Below, one piece after another: positions 25,705-34,172 of a stretch of DNA of 64,000 nt (positions within the stretch are counted from its first letter, which is position 1; each line of letters begins with the position of its first letter). Source of the stretch: an uncultured Lachnospiraceae bacterium (GTDB taxonomy: Bacteria > Bacillota > Clostridia > Lachnospirales > Lachnospiraceae). A program made the position numbers and the translations under genes. The stretch spans positions 1-64,000 of the forward strand of contig CAJTTZ010000014.1 in the NCBI GenBank assembly GCA_910579505.1, written 5' to 3'. The notes under the pieces are model-generated. The model had not been told where the DNA came from. It saw only the letters and a program-made list of their open reading frames with translations, and did no database searches.

Positions 25705-27292
25705 AGTTTCCTCCTCTTAGACGTACCTCCAGAATACGTCTTGTGTTTTTCTCCACCCGGTACCGTCTGCTCACTCGGTGTCCGGGCACCCAGAGAATAT
25801 GGGCGCCGTCCGCCAGCAGATACATACTGTCCCTTTTTGCCTTCGGGATTTTTTCATTAATCATATACTGCTTTACAGACTGGGTATGGAGCGCATCATC
25901 TATCGTAATATAATCTCCCTGCCTTCTGGTTCGCAGGAATAAAGACGTAGTTATTTTATCATAATCAAACCATTTCGTATATCTATTTTCGGGAATATTT
26001 TGTTCCTTTCTACAGAAAAGGGGCGCTGCCGGAGGAAAGGACGTCTCCCATAGAATAAATGTAAAGCCGCCTGTTCCCGAAACGGCAAACTCCACCGGGA
26101 TACCGGGAACAAGCGCAGACTCTTCGACACAAATCTCCTGCTGATCCCCCGGCAAGGCCGCCAGGCTACTGTCACCCGCCTGTCTCCCCGGGCTTCCTTC
26201 GCCTTCGGCCGCCTGTTTCCCCGGACTGCCAGCCGTTTCTTCCTTCCGCCTTAAAAACAACTTGTCGTACTCCTTGACGGCCCTTATCCCATACGGAAGA
26301 AAAAGCTCTTTGCTGCCCTCCTTATCCGAAAGTCCCATCAGCCCTGCAACATGGCGCGCGGTAATGTCTTTACGGTAGGGAGTCATTCTTTCCAGCGCGC
26401 GCAAAAGTATGCGCTTTTGCATCACCACATCCTCGCCCCGAAAGCCGTCCAGCTCTATTTCTACTTCCCCATACACATTCCCGGTTTCGTCGGATGTCTC
26501 AGCTGCTTTGTCCCTATCGGACCGCCTTTCTATGTCCTCCCGCACATAAATATCGTAGAGCCTGCCTGTTTCCCGTGCCAGATAATCCTCGGTCTCCGCC
26601 AGAATATCCGCCAGCTCTCCCATATGCGAAACCGCCCTGCCACAGATTTCCTGCTGCGCAAAGGGCAGTATGTGATGTCTGATTTTATTGCGGGCGTAAA
26701 CGTCCTCCCCGTTGGTTGCGTCCTCCCTCCAGACAATCCCGGCAGCCGCCAGATAGGATTCAATCTGTTCCCGGCCCACACATAGAAGAGGCCTGATGAC
26801 CGCTTCCCTGACCGGGCGGATGGACGAAAGCCCCTTTAATCCGCTGCCCCGGAACACATGAAAAAGCATGGTTTCCGCCCTGTCATCCGCATTGTGGGCC
26901 ACAGCGATCCTTCCTCTGTCCCCGTCCCTGATTTCACCGAGCACCTCCTGAAATGCCTGATAGCGGAGCAGACGTCCGGCCTCTTCCAAAGACAGCTTTT
27001 GCGACGCCGCGCAGCCGGCCACATCTGCTTCCCGCAGATAAAAGGGAATGCCCCACTGCCCGCACAGCTTTTCCACATAAGCCGCGTCCTCCCCGGCCTC
27101 CGCCCGCAGCCCGTGGTTCACATGTACCGCCGCCAGCCGGAATGGAATCTCCTTTCGCAGCCTCGTCAGTAAATGCAGCATACAGACAGAATCGGCACCG
27201 CCGGAAATGCCGGCTACAATACAATCCCCCGGTTCCGCCATGTCATGGGCGTTCACATATTTTTTTACATGATTATAGAGATTTTCTTTCAT
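25673..27292 (-). CDS. tilS: tRNA(Ile)-lysidine synthetase
   Basis: 539 residues. The N-terminal PP-loop ATPase motif SGGADS (30-35) is followed by the substrate domain and the small C-terminal TilS domain (DYITI onwards). It attaches lysine to C34 of tRNA-Ile(CAU), making it read AUA. A Gly/Ser/Pro/Gln-rich spacer with a repeated GSPG[KR]Q motif lies at about residues 350-385 and looks like a linker insertion. The only ribosome binding site candidate, GGCGAAGG, directly abuts ATG-27292, so the start may be inefficient or slightly different. It overlaps hpt. Confidence 0.95.
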   Translation of the reverse strand: MKENLYNHVKKYVNAHDMAEPGDCIVAGISGGADSVCMLHLLTRLRKEIPFRLAAVHVNHGLRAEAGEDAAYVEKLCGQWGIPFYLREADVAGCAASQKLSLEEAGRLLRYQAFQEVLGEIRDGDRGRIAVAHNADDRAETMLFHVFRGSGLKGLSSIRPVREAVIRPLLCVGREQIESYLAAAGIVWREDATNGEDVYARNKIRHHILPFAQQEICGRAVSHMGELADILAETEDYLARETGRLYDIYVREDIERRSDRDKAAETSDETGNVYGEVEIELDGFRGEDVVMQKRILLRALERMTPYRKDITARHVAGLMGLSDKEGSKELFLPYGIRAVKEYDKLFLRRKEETAGSPGKQAAEGEGSPGRQAGDSSLAALPGDQQEICVEESALVPGIPVEFAVSGTGGFTFILWETSFPPAAPLFCRKEQNIPENRYTKWFDYDKITTSLFLRTRRQGDYITIDDALHTQSVKQYMINEKIPKAKRDSMYLLADGAHILWVPGHRVSRRYRVEKNTRRILEVRLRGGNYGGTDRSIVG

Positions 27293-27354
27293 CCTTCGCC
27301 TGTCCGTCCACCATCCCCAAGCTTAAGGAAACGCTGATATAAGTCGCTGCTTTC

Positions 27355-28587
27355 CTAAAGGGCACTCTCCTGATCCCAGATCCCCGTCACAAGCACCGTC
27401 ATGTCATCCCGGATACGCCCCCGGCTCTGCCCGATGGCATAAGCCAAAATCTGGTTAGCAATTTCTCCCGGATTGCTGTACTCCATTCTGCCGATAATCT
27501 CCGGCAGCGCCTCCTCGCCAATGCCTTCCGAAAGCGCGTCAAGCACCCCGTCGGAAAGCATAATGATATAGTCACCGCTCTGCAGCGTGCGGCTCTGGAT
27601 TTCCGGTGTCGTCTGCCAGAAAACTCCAAGCGGCAGATTTCTCGAAGACAGCCTGTCCACCAGACGGCCTCTTTTAATATAGGTACTTGCCGCCCCCATT
27701 TTCACAAACTCACAATTTCCCGTGTAAAGGTCAATGTCACAGACATCCAGCGTGGACATAACCTGTTCCTGCCCGGCTGCAGCCATCGCCCCATTTACCA
27801 TCTGCACCGCCGGTTCTTTGGCAAAGCCTGCCCCCATGAGGCGTTCCATCATCTCAATCACCCGGCCCGACTCCCGGCGGGCTTCTTCCCCTGAGCCGAC
27901 GCCATCCGAAAGCAGTACCAGAAGCCTTCCCGTATCCGACTCAAAAAAGGAATAGCAGTCCCCCGACACCTTCTCTGTCTCTTTCACTGCCTTGGCAAAA
28001 CCTGTCAGCAGATGATAAGGCGGCTCCTCCAGAAAATAGTAATTGTTATACTCTGTCGTCAGATAGTCCGGCGTATTTTTTGCCGCACAGAGCCTGCGGT
28101 TCATCGCCACTGATATGTAGTCCGCCACATCCTCCGCCGAAATATACTCTGTCTCCCCGAAACGTGCACGCTTACTATCGGCCTGTCTCATAACAAGGCT
28201 GATCTCCCGATGCCCGTCTTCATGTTCCAGCTCCAAAAACTCTTTCAGCAGAATGCCGGACTCCCGGAGCAGCGCCGCCATCTGCTTATACCGCCGTTCC
28301 CCCATGGGGCGGCAGCGGCAGGTTTCTCTGGCTGTCACCGCCAGAATATGCGCCATCTCCTTCAAATGCTCCGCCAAAAGCCCCTGACTTTCCTGCAGGC
28401 GCCGCCGGCAGAGATATTCCTGCCTGTCTGCAGGCTCTTCTCCGAAGGGCTCATCCTTCGTTTGAATGTCCTCAAACAAATCCGCCAGATCCCGGAAAGA
28501 CTCCGCATAGGCTAACAGCTTCTGCCTCCCATACTCCGGTATCATATCTATTCTGTCGTCTTCCCCTATGTTTGTCCGTCTTTTCAT
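27355..28587 (-). CDS. SpoIIE-like PP2C phosphatase lacking the membrane domain
   Basis: 410 residues. The C-terminal half is the SpoIIE PP2C-type serine phosphatase: LLVLLSDGVGSGEEAR, IIMLSDGVLDALS and DDMTVLV supply the metal-binding aspartates. In Bacillus SpoIIE dephosphorylates SpoIIAA to activate sigma F, and is about 800 residues with ten membrane helices. Here there is no hydrophobic segment at all; only the central region (1-200, Cys-containing, helical) and the phosphatase remain. Its place between divIC and tilS is the conserved spoIIE position. ATG-28587 follows GGAGGCGGTGTGTG. How it would be directed to the septum is unclear. Confidence 0.85.
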   Translation of the reverse strand: MKRRTNIGEDDRIDMIPEYGRQKLLAYAESFRDLADLFEDIQTKDEPFGEEPADRQEYLCRRRLQESQGLLAEHLKEMAHILAVTARETCRCRPMGERRYKQMAALLRESGILLKEFLELEHEDGHREISLVMRQADSKRARFGETEYISAEDVADYISVAMNRRLCAAKNTPDYLTTEYNNYYFLEEPPYHLLTGFAKAVKETEKVSGDCYSFFESDTGRLLVLLSDGVGSGEEARRESGRVIEMMERLMGAGFAKEPAVQMVNGAMAAAGQEQVMSTLDVCDIDLYTGNCEFVKMGAASTYIKRGRLVDRLSSRNLPLGVFWQTTPEIQSRTLQSGDYIIMLSDGVLDALSEGIGEEALPEIIGRMEYSNPGEIANQILAYAIGQSRGRIRDDMTVLVTGIWDQESAL

Positions 28588-28737
28588 CACACACCGCCTC
28601 CATATACATAATACTGCCTGTCCAAGCAAGGCAAAAAGCCCGCAAAACCCGTCTTACACATATATATGAAAAGTTGATGTGTTTTATTCCAAAAATCGAG
28701 TAGGAGAAAATTTCCCCTACTCGCCATTAAATTTTAT

Positions 28738-29043
28738 CTATTTTTCATCCTTAAAAATAATTTCGCCTTCATATACCAGACCCAGCTTCTCCTTCGCCAC
28801 CTCTTCGACGAATTTCTTAGTCTGCGTATACTTCCCGTACTCTTCTATTTCTGCAGATCTTGCTTCCTCTGCTTCTATTTCCAGAAGCAGCGCCTCTTCC
28901 CTGTCCATATAGAACTGGCGCTTCTCCCGCAGCTCCACACTCTTAAAGGTAACCACAAGCATCATCATCAACACTACAGTGGTAACTAAAAGCATGGCCA
29001 GCCTGTTCTGACGTCTTTTACGATATGCTGCTTTTCTTGCCAT
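28738..29043 (-). CDS. divIC: Septum formation initiator (DivIC/FtsB family)
   Basis: 101 residues: a basic cytoplasmic tail, one membrane helix (14-33), then a predicted coiled coil (34-70) and short C-terminal domain. This is the layout of DivIC/FtsB, a bitopic divisome protein partnering FtsL and DivIB/FtsQ. The gene follows yabQ by 30 bases, as in Bacillus. Start uncertain: I use the ATG of MARKAAYRK, with GAGAGGGG about 12 bases upstream; a GTG eight codons earlier is the alternative. Confidence 0.85.
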   Translation of the reverse strand: MARKAAYRKRRQNRLAMLLVTTVVLMMMLVVTFKSVELREKRQFYMDREEALLLEIEAEEARSAEIEEYGKYTQTKKFVEEVAKEKLGLVYEGEIIFKDEK

Positions 29044-29073
29044 GCCTTGAAACTTACCCCTCTCCACCGCCTG

Positions 29074-29562
29074 TTAGTGTTTACATAAAACCATTCTAAT
29101 GGTTTTTATGAAAACCGTCAACCGTTTTTTAATAAAATCTTTACACTTTTTCAATTTCTTTCCAAGGTAAAGAACAAACGTTTTCCCCGCATAAAACAGG
29201 CGTTTCAGGGGTTTTAGCACAATTTGTAGCAGTCGAAAAACAAACCACATGATCTTGTGTAGACACGTTGACATAATATCTACAAACACGTCCCTGACAA
29301 TTACTTTATAGAAAAACATGCCCAGTGTGGCGCCAAGGACCGCAAACCACCGAAGTGTCCCGTCGTTTTCCCTGTAGAGCATATAGAAAACGCCAATCCC
29401 ACAGGCAAGCCAGAATAGAAGGTCTTCTACCGACATCAGTGCCGTCCCATGCCTGAAAAGCTTACGGAGCACGCGGATCCAGTCATAGATGAAAGTGATG
29501 ACCAGCCCCAAAAGGACGGAATGTGTGAAAAAAGTAAGCTCCTGCACAATTTCCCGGCTCAT
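29074..29562 (-). CDS. yabQ: Spore cortex biosynthesis protein YabQ
   Basis: 162 residues with four hydrophobic segments in the first 100 residues (starting EIVQELTFFTHSVLLGLVI) and a strongly basic C-terminal tail. Sequence and position between yabP and divIC identify YabQ, a membrane protein of the mother cell needed for cortex formation in Bacillus. The ATG at 29562 has AAGGGGGGCGT in front; the frame opens five codons earlier. A palindromic repeat separates it from yabP. Confidence 0.9.
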   Translation of the reverse strand: MSREIVQELTFFTHSVLLGLVITFIYDWIRVLRKLFRHGTALMSVEDLLFWLACGIGVFYMLYRENDGTLRWFAVLGATLGMFFYKVIVRDVFVDIMSTCLHKIMWFVFRLLQIVLKPLKRLFYAGKTFVLYLGKKLKKCKDFIKKRLTVFIKTIRMVLCKH

Positions 29563-29575
29563 ACGCCCCCCTTGC

Positions 29576-29636
29576 ACGGAGAATGCTGCTTTGTAAGCAT
29601 TCTCCCAAGTGAAACTTAGAAGTTCTTTTCACTTTG
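29576..29636. repeat. Intercistronic palindromic element (type B, copy 2)
   Basis: Hairpin GGAGAATGCT (29578-29587) / AGCATTCTCC (29596-29605), then AAGTGAAA (29607-29614) / TTTCACTT (29627-29634) enclosing AGAAGTTCT (29618-29626). It has the same modules as the element at 17260-17390 but in the opposite orientation and with fewer parts. It lies between yabP and yabQ. Confidence 0.7.
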
Positions 29637-29927
29637 CTATTTGAACAGTCTCGAAAGCAGGGACTCTCCTTTCGCTCCGTACCCCGCGGTTTCCGAATAA
29701 GTAAAACTGTCAATCCGTCCGTCGATATCTACTTCGCCTTTATCCAGGGAAAGTCTGCTGACATGCAGCTCACCGCCGCGTATCATCAGCATCCCCTGCT
29801 CCGTCTCCAGCAAGATTTCGTTCACATCAAAGGAAAGCACATCATTTACACCTGTCAGTGCACAGGTTCTTCTGCCCGTAAGCATCAGTTTATGCGGCCG
29901 CTTCCCGCCGTTATTCAGATCTTCCAT
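29637..29927 (-). CDS. yabP: Sporulation protein YabP
   Basis: 96 residues of beta-rich sequence with the YabP family core (LTGVNDVLSFDVNEILLETEQG in two parts, then LSLDKGEVDIDGRID). YabP is a small mother-cell sporulation protein conserved next to yabQ. ATG-29927 has AGGAGGTCGTGT in front. The S4-domain gene lies 75 bases upstream and yabQ downstream, as in other Clostridia and bacilli. Confidence 0.92.
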   Translation of the reverse strand: MEDLNNGGKRPHKLMLTGRRTCALTGVNDVLSFDVNEILLETEQGMLMIRGGELHVSRLSLDKGEVDIDGRIDSFTYSETAGYGAKGESLLSRLFK

Positions 29928-30002
29928 ACACGACCTCCTATACCATAATTATGGTACTGGTTCAATGTATGTCTGATTCTCTCAAAATATGCCTTCTGTG
30001 CA

Positions 30003-30245
30003 TTATGAGAGGTAGCGGAACAGCTCTTTCGCCTCCTCCTTCCGCACAGTCTCCTGTACGTCGAGAACCTCCACTTTTACTTCCTTGTTTCCAAACTGTA
30101 TGGTAATCACATCTCCTGCCTTCACGTTGGCGGACGCCTTTGCGGGCCTGTCGTTTATAAATACCCTGCCCGCGTCGCATGCCTCGTTTGCCACCGTGCG
30201 GCGCTTGATCAGCCTTGAAACTTTTAAATATTTATCCAGCCGCAT
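30003..30245 (-). CDS. rqcP: S4-domain RNA-binding protein RqcP (YabO)
   Basis: 80 residues, almost entirely one S4 domain (MRLDKYLKVSRLIKRRTVAN at the start, AGRVFINDRPAKAS following). By size and by its place beside yabP it is the YabO/RqcP protein, which in Bacillus binds stalled 50S subunits with RqcH and aids C-terminal alanine tailing. ATG-30245 follows AAAGGAGGCAGAC. A large palindromic repeat separates it from hup. Confidence 0.9.
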   Translation of the reverse strand: MRLDKYLKVSRLIKRRTVANEACDAGRVFINDRPAKASANVKAGDVITIQFGNKEVKVEVLDVQETVRKEEAKELFRYLS

Positions 30246-30270
30246 GTCTGCCTCCTTTTTGCTTTCGACT

Positions 30271-30394
30271 GCGTATAAGCAGACTCGAAATGCTTCGCAT
30301 TTCTCGTTCGCGTTACTCGTCAGAAGGCAGCATATCCAGTCTTACATGCAAGCATGCATCCTGTTTATGCTGCCTTCTGACTCTGCCTATACGC
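30271..30394. repeat. Long imperfect palindrome related to the 115-bp repeat
   Basis: Outer arms GCGTATA / TATACGC enclose AGCAGACTCGAAATGCTTCG and a 15-bp inner stem TCAGAAGGCAGCATA / TATGCTGCCTTCTGA around CATGCAAGCATGC. The first third matches the tandem repeats at 19001 and 19116. It lies between hup and the S4 gene and could fold as a transcript hairpin ending hup mRNA. Confidence 0.8.
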
Positions 30395-30447
30395 GGAAAA
30401 GACCCGTATGCTGTGCATACAGGCCTCATTCATCTCCAAAAATTCAA

Positions 30448-30723
30448 TTATGCGTTAAGCATATCCTTTAAAGCCTTACCAGCCTTAAACTTAGGAGCCT
30501 TGGATGCAGCGATCTTCATGACAGCACCGCTCTGAGGATTTCTTCCCTCTCTTGCTGCTCTCTTGGAAACTTCAAAGGTACCAAAACCAACTAACTGTAC
30601 CTTGCCATCCTTCTTCAGCTCGTCAGCTACCACGTCTGTGAATGCCTTTAAAGCCTTTTCTGCATCTTTCTTAGATAAGCCTGCCTGATCAGCCATTGCT
30701 GCAACTAACTCTGTCTTGTTCAT
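30448..30723 (-). CDS. hup: HU-family DNA-binding protein
   Basis: 91 residues, the standard HU length. It has the N-terminal helices (MNKTELVAAMADQAGLSKK), GFGTFEV and the DNA-gripping arm RAAREGRNPQSG. A histone-like dimer that bends and compacts DNA. GAGGAGGAGTTCAA precedes the ATG and a consensus promoter lies about 70-95 bases upstream, in keeping with a highly expressed gene. It sits between mazG and the S4 gene as in other Clostridia. Confidence 0.97.
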   Translation of the reverse strand: MNKTELVAAMADQAGLSKKDAEKALKAFTDVVADELKKDGKVQLVGFGTFEVSKRAAREGRNPQSGAVMKIAASKAPKFKAGKALKDMLNA

Positions 30724-30791
30724 TTGAACTCCTCCTCTTAAAATGAGTTTTCGTATTATTTTCTGGTCCCCTTGGAAACCGTCTATACATA

Positions 30792-30820
30792 TTTATATCT
30801 GCTTTTACCCGGCATGTCAA
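30792..30820 (-). promoter_or_regulatory. Promoter of hup
   Basis: Minus strand TTGACA (30815-30820), 17-base spacer, TATAAA (30792-30797). Confidence 0.85.
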
Positions 30821-30823
30821 GAA

Positions 30824-30849
30824 AAAAATGCCTTTTTTACGGCATTTTT
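30824..30849 (-). terminator. Intrinsic terminator between mazG and hup
   Basis: Stem AAAAATGCC / GGCATTTTT with an 8-base loop; on the minus strand it ends in a T run just before the hup promoter, separating the units. Confidence 0.8.
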
Positions 30850-30919
30850 CGGGTTTGTCCGCCTTTACTTCACACCGTTAAACCTATTTTTATAAAATTG
30901 TACCATATTGTCAGAATAT

Positions 30920-31633
30920 TTATTCATATTTCTCAATTAAATCATCTATTCGGTCCGCTAACGCCTGTTCCTGCGGGATTTTCGTAATTCTTGCGACATC
31001 GCTGATCCGCAGAAGCAGCTCGGAAATAAGCGCCTCCGTTTTCGCATTGTCTGCCTGTGGCTCACAGTCCCTTAAAGCCGCCGCAAGCTCGCAGATGGCC
31101 GCCGTATCCTCTTTAAAACTACTTCCTTTCTCATAGTGTTTGTCTATCTTCTTTAAAACCTTGACCGCTCTGGTCAGCGACGGAAGTTCTTTGGGAATGT
31201 CCCTTAAAGGCGATTCCACCCAGTCCTTATCCTTTTTCTCTTCCTTTTTAATCTCCTCCCAGTTCACAAGTACCTCATCCGGCGTATCCGCATTCCCCTT
31301 GCCAAAAACATGGGGATGGCGCCGCACCATTTTGCGGCTGACCTCGTTTACCACATCCTTCATGGTAAAAAGGCCCTCCTCAGATGCGATCTGGGCATGC
31401 ATTACGACCTGCAGGAGGACGTCGCCCAATTCCTCAATCATATTCTCAGGATTGCCGGTCTTATTGTAAATGCGGATCGAAGCAAGCAGTTCTGCCGCCT
31501 CCTCCATCATACAGGGTTTCAGGCTGTCGTGAGTCTGCACTTTATCCCAGGGGCAGCCGTTCTCGCTGCGAAGTGTCGCTATGATTGCCAGAAATTCCTC
31601 ATATGTGTATTGTTTTTCCTGATTCTTTGACAT
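30920..31633 (-). CDS. mazG: Nucleoside triphosphate pyrophosphohydrolase MazG
   Basis: 237 residues with the MazG core: RSENGCPWDKVQTHDSLKP, then EEAAELLASI and EELGDVLLQVVMHA (the metal-binding ExxE/ExxD helices), and a second, weaker half. It hydrolyses NTPs and dNTPs to monophosphates, a house-cleaning role. ATG-31633 follows AAGGAGAAGAC. It stands at the head of the hup-S4-yabP block, which is a usual position in Clostridia. Confidence 0.93.
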   Translation of the reverse strand: MSKNQEKQYTYEEFLAIIATLRSENGCPWDKVQTHDSLKPCMMEEAAELLASIRIYNKTGNPENMIEELGDVLLQVVMHAQIASEEGLFTMKDVVNEVSRKMVRRHPHVFGKGNADTPDEVLVNWEEIKKEEKKDKDWVESPLRDIPKELPSLTRAVKVLKKIDKHYEKGSSFKEDTAAICELAAALRDCEPQADNAKTEALISELLLRISDVARITKIPQEQALADRIDDLIEKYE

Positions 31634-31727
31634 GTCTTCTCCTTTATAAATATTTTTCGTTTTGTACCCCGATACAAAGGTACAGCGCCCTTATCCTAAG
31701 GGCGCCGGCCTGTCACAATATCAAATT

Positions 31728-34130
31728 TTACTTCTTTTTAAACAGAGAAGAAAACCACTTTTTAATCGGGTGCGCTTCCTGCGTTATCTCGACGGTGGTC
31801 GTGGTGAGATCGCCCTGTACATTCCCGGTTCCGTCTCCTTCTTCCTTATCAGTGCCACCCGTCCCGGTTTGATTGCCATCACCGTTGCTTTCCGAACCGC
31901 TCCCGCCTGTGATGCCTTCATCATCGGCAGTCTGGTCTTTATCGTCCCCTTCCCCGTCGGGATCTGTCTCTCCGGGTTTACCCGGATCCACAGGCGTAGT
32001 GGGATCAGTGGGGGTGGTCGACTCATCCGGGTTTTCAGGATCCGTCGGCTCTTTGTCTGTCGATGGCACTACCTTAACCGTCACCGTCTCAGACACAGAT
32101 TGATCTGTCTCCTCATATGTAGCAGTAGCGCTGAAAGGTTCCTCCTTCTCCACAGACTCTACCGATAAAGTCAAAGAATTATCCTTTTCGGCAACTGAAC
32201 CGCTAAAAGCAAAATCTTCTGTCCATGTCCAATTGACTGTCGGATTTTCCGCGCTGCTATTTTTCACTGCGGCAGTAAATGTTACAGTCTCTCCCGGTCC
32301 GACTTCACTTAGATCTGCGGTGACTGTCAGGGAAAGTTTCTGATCATCCGGCCCGGAAGGATTCTCCTCCCCTTTCTTCACAATCACAACATTACAACTC
32401 ACAGTCTGGCTCTCATACCCTGCTCTGTAAATGGTAACTGTTGCAATGCCTTTGCCATCCTCGTCTCCCGGCGGCGTCATTTCTGTCAAATTATCATTAT
32501 CCTCTTCTATCGTGAAGGTATATTTATCTGCTTCCTCTTCACCGAGCTTCTCTTTGACGGCATTTTTGGCGGCCGTCTCTACAATCTTTTTGCCGGAAGG
32601 CGTTAACGTCGCCACATCGCCCGCTATAAGCACATCCGTTTCATCAGTAAGCTTACAGCCCGAAAGCTCTGATATTGCGCTTGCAACCTCCTTCGGAATA
32701 TTCTTTTTGGTGCCGTCGGAACCTTCCTTTTCCAGCTCAGAGAATGAGTAGGTCTCGTCCCTTCTGGTATTCTCCAGATAAATCGTATAGGTCTTTGTCT
32801 TGTAGCCGCTCTTTTTCAGCGTAATCTCATGTCTGCCCACTGTTTTTGTGAACCTGACAGGTGTAATTCCCACATAATTCCCGTCCAGATAGACCTCCAC
32901 TCCTTTGGGGGAATCTACGTACACCTTATAACTGCTGGAAGTGCCGAGCGCGTTTTCGCTGACGCTGAGTGTATTGTCACTGATACTGTCTTTTCCCGAG
33001 TTATTCGCGTTGACAGAATCCATCGTGTCCTTCCAGGGAATCCGGTCAGCAGTCGAATTATCGCTGACAGAATTTTTGCCGTCGTTCTTCCGGCTTTCCT
33101 CTAATTTAAAGAAAATCGTGGCATATTCCGAACCTACCTGAATATGTTTGGTCAGGGTATCGTAGCCGTTCGCCTCCGCCTGAATCTGGTGAATGCCATA
33201 TTTCAATTCTACAGGTTTACTGATATCCACGGGCTTACCGTCCACGCTGACCTTTGCGCTTTCCGGCTCTACCGTGAAGAGAATCTTCCCGACAGCATCC
33301 TCCGCAACTTCCAGGTCGCTTACATCAAGCACCACTTCCTTGTCACGCTCGACCGTTACCTCTTTCACACAACCCACATTATTGTTGGTAAGCACTACCT
33401 GATAGGTGCCTTCCGGCACTGTGAGAAGCATGTCCTCCGTAATCTGGCGGATCACGCTGTTACCCACTTCAATCCAGCCGCCGAGAAGAGGCTGGTCATT
33501 TTTCAGGCGCAGATACCCGTGTCCCTTGTCCACGTTTACACTGTAAATCTTATGGTCTATGCCCGAGATCGTGACTACGTCCTGCGACACCACTTCGCCC
33601 GTCTCCACACGGCGTCCTTCCGACAAAACGACCACACCTTCGGGCAGGGAATACATCTGGGAACCAATACTTGCCGTCCTGTTCGAGCCCGCCAGATCAT
33701 AATTATACACATCATCATATACCCAGGCGCTCGGCGAACGCTTGATACTGGCAAGCTTTTTCCTGCCCTTTAAGAAAGTGATGTCCACCACATCTCCCGC
33801 CTTAATCTGGGAAATCGTCATGGGACCGTCATATTTATCCTTTACATAGGTAGTTCCGTCATAATAGAGAGTATACTGTTTCCCCGTATCCATATTGATA
33901 AAGGACACCGCCTCGTTATCCAGATCCGTTGACAGAACGACCGCCGTGTCAGCAGAATCATAGCTTCCCACTGTGGAAAGCGTAAATCCTGTATCCACCG
34001 CGTCCGGCTCCCCGTTTTTATCCTGTGCCCTTCCTATATTGCTTGCCTCCGAAGTGCATCCTGTCAGGATAAGCGCCGTCAGTGTCAGCATTGTAACAGC
34101 ACTGGAAATTCTTCTGTGCATCCTAATCAT
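31728..34130 (-). CDS. Large PEGA-domain lipoprotein
   Basis: 800 residues. The lipoprotein signal ends ALILTGC. After a beta-rich region, two PEGA repeats are clear: one near 285-340 (VEPESAKVSVDGKPVD) and one near 400-455 (SPKGVEVYLDGNYVGITP). These are small beta domains common on bacterial surfaces. A segment near 600-690 resembles Ig-like folds, followed by a Thr/Asp/Gly/Pro-rich low-complexity stretch (690-770) like wall-spanning linkers, and a basic KKWFSSLFKKK end. GGGGGTAGAAA precedes ATG-34130. Function unknown: a surface structural or sensory role is inferred. Confidence 0.82.
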   Translation of the reverse strand: MIRMHRRISSAVTMLTLTALILTGCTSEASNIGRAQDKNGEPDAVDTGFTLSTVGSYDSADTAVVLSTDLDNEAVSFINMDTGKQYTLYYDGTTYVKDKYDGPMTISQIKAGDVVDITFLKGRKKLASIKRSPSAWVYDDVYNYDLAGSNRTASIGSQMYSLPEGVVVLSEGRRVETGEVVSQDVVTISGIDHKIYSVNVDKGHGYLRLKNDQPLLGGWIEVGNSVIRQITEDMLLTVPEGTYQVVLTNNNVGCVKEVTVERDKEVVLDVSDLEVAEDAVGKILFTVEPESAKVSVDGKPVDISKPVELKYGIHQIQAEANGYDTLTKHIQVGSEYATIFFKLEESRKNDGKNSVSDNSTADRIPWKDTMDSVNANNSGKDSISDNTLSVSENALGTSSSYKVYVDSPKGVEVYLDGNYVGITPVRFTKTVGRHEITLKKSGYKTKTYTIYLENTRRDETYSFSELEKEGSDGTKKNIPKEVASAISELSGCKLTDETDVLIAGDVATLTPSGKKIVETAAKNAVKEKLGEEEADKYTFTIEEDNDNLTEMTPPGDEDGKGIATVTIYRAGYESQTVSCNVVIVKKGEENPSGPDDQKLSLTVTADLSEVGPGETVTFTAAVKNSSAENPTVNWTWTEDFAFSGSVAEKDNSLTLSVESVEKEEPFSATATYEETDQSVSETVTVKVVPSTDKEPTDPENPDESTTPTDPTTPVDPGKPGETDPDGEGDDKDQTADDEGITGGSGSESNGDGNQTGTGGTDKEEGDGTGNVQGDLTTTTVEITQEAHPIKKWFSSLFKKK

Positions 34131-34172
34131 TTTCTACCCCCGTGATTCAAATTCATGTGGAGAATGCGTTTC

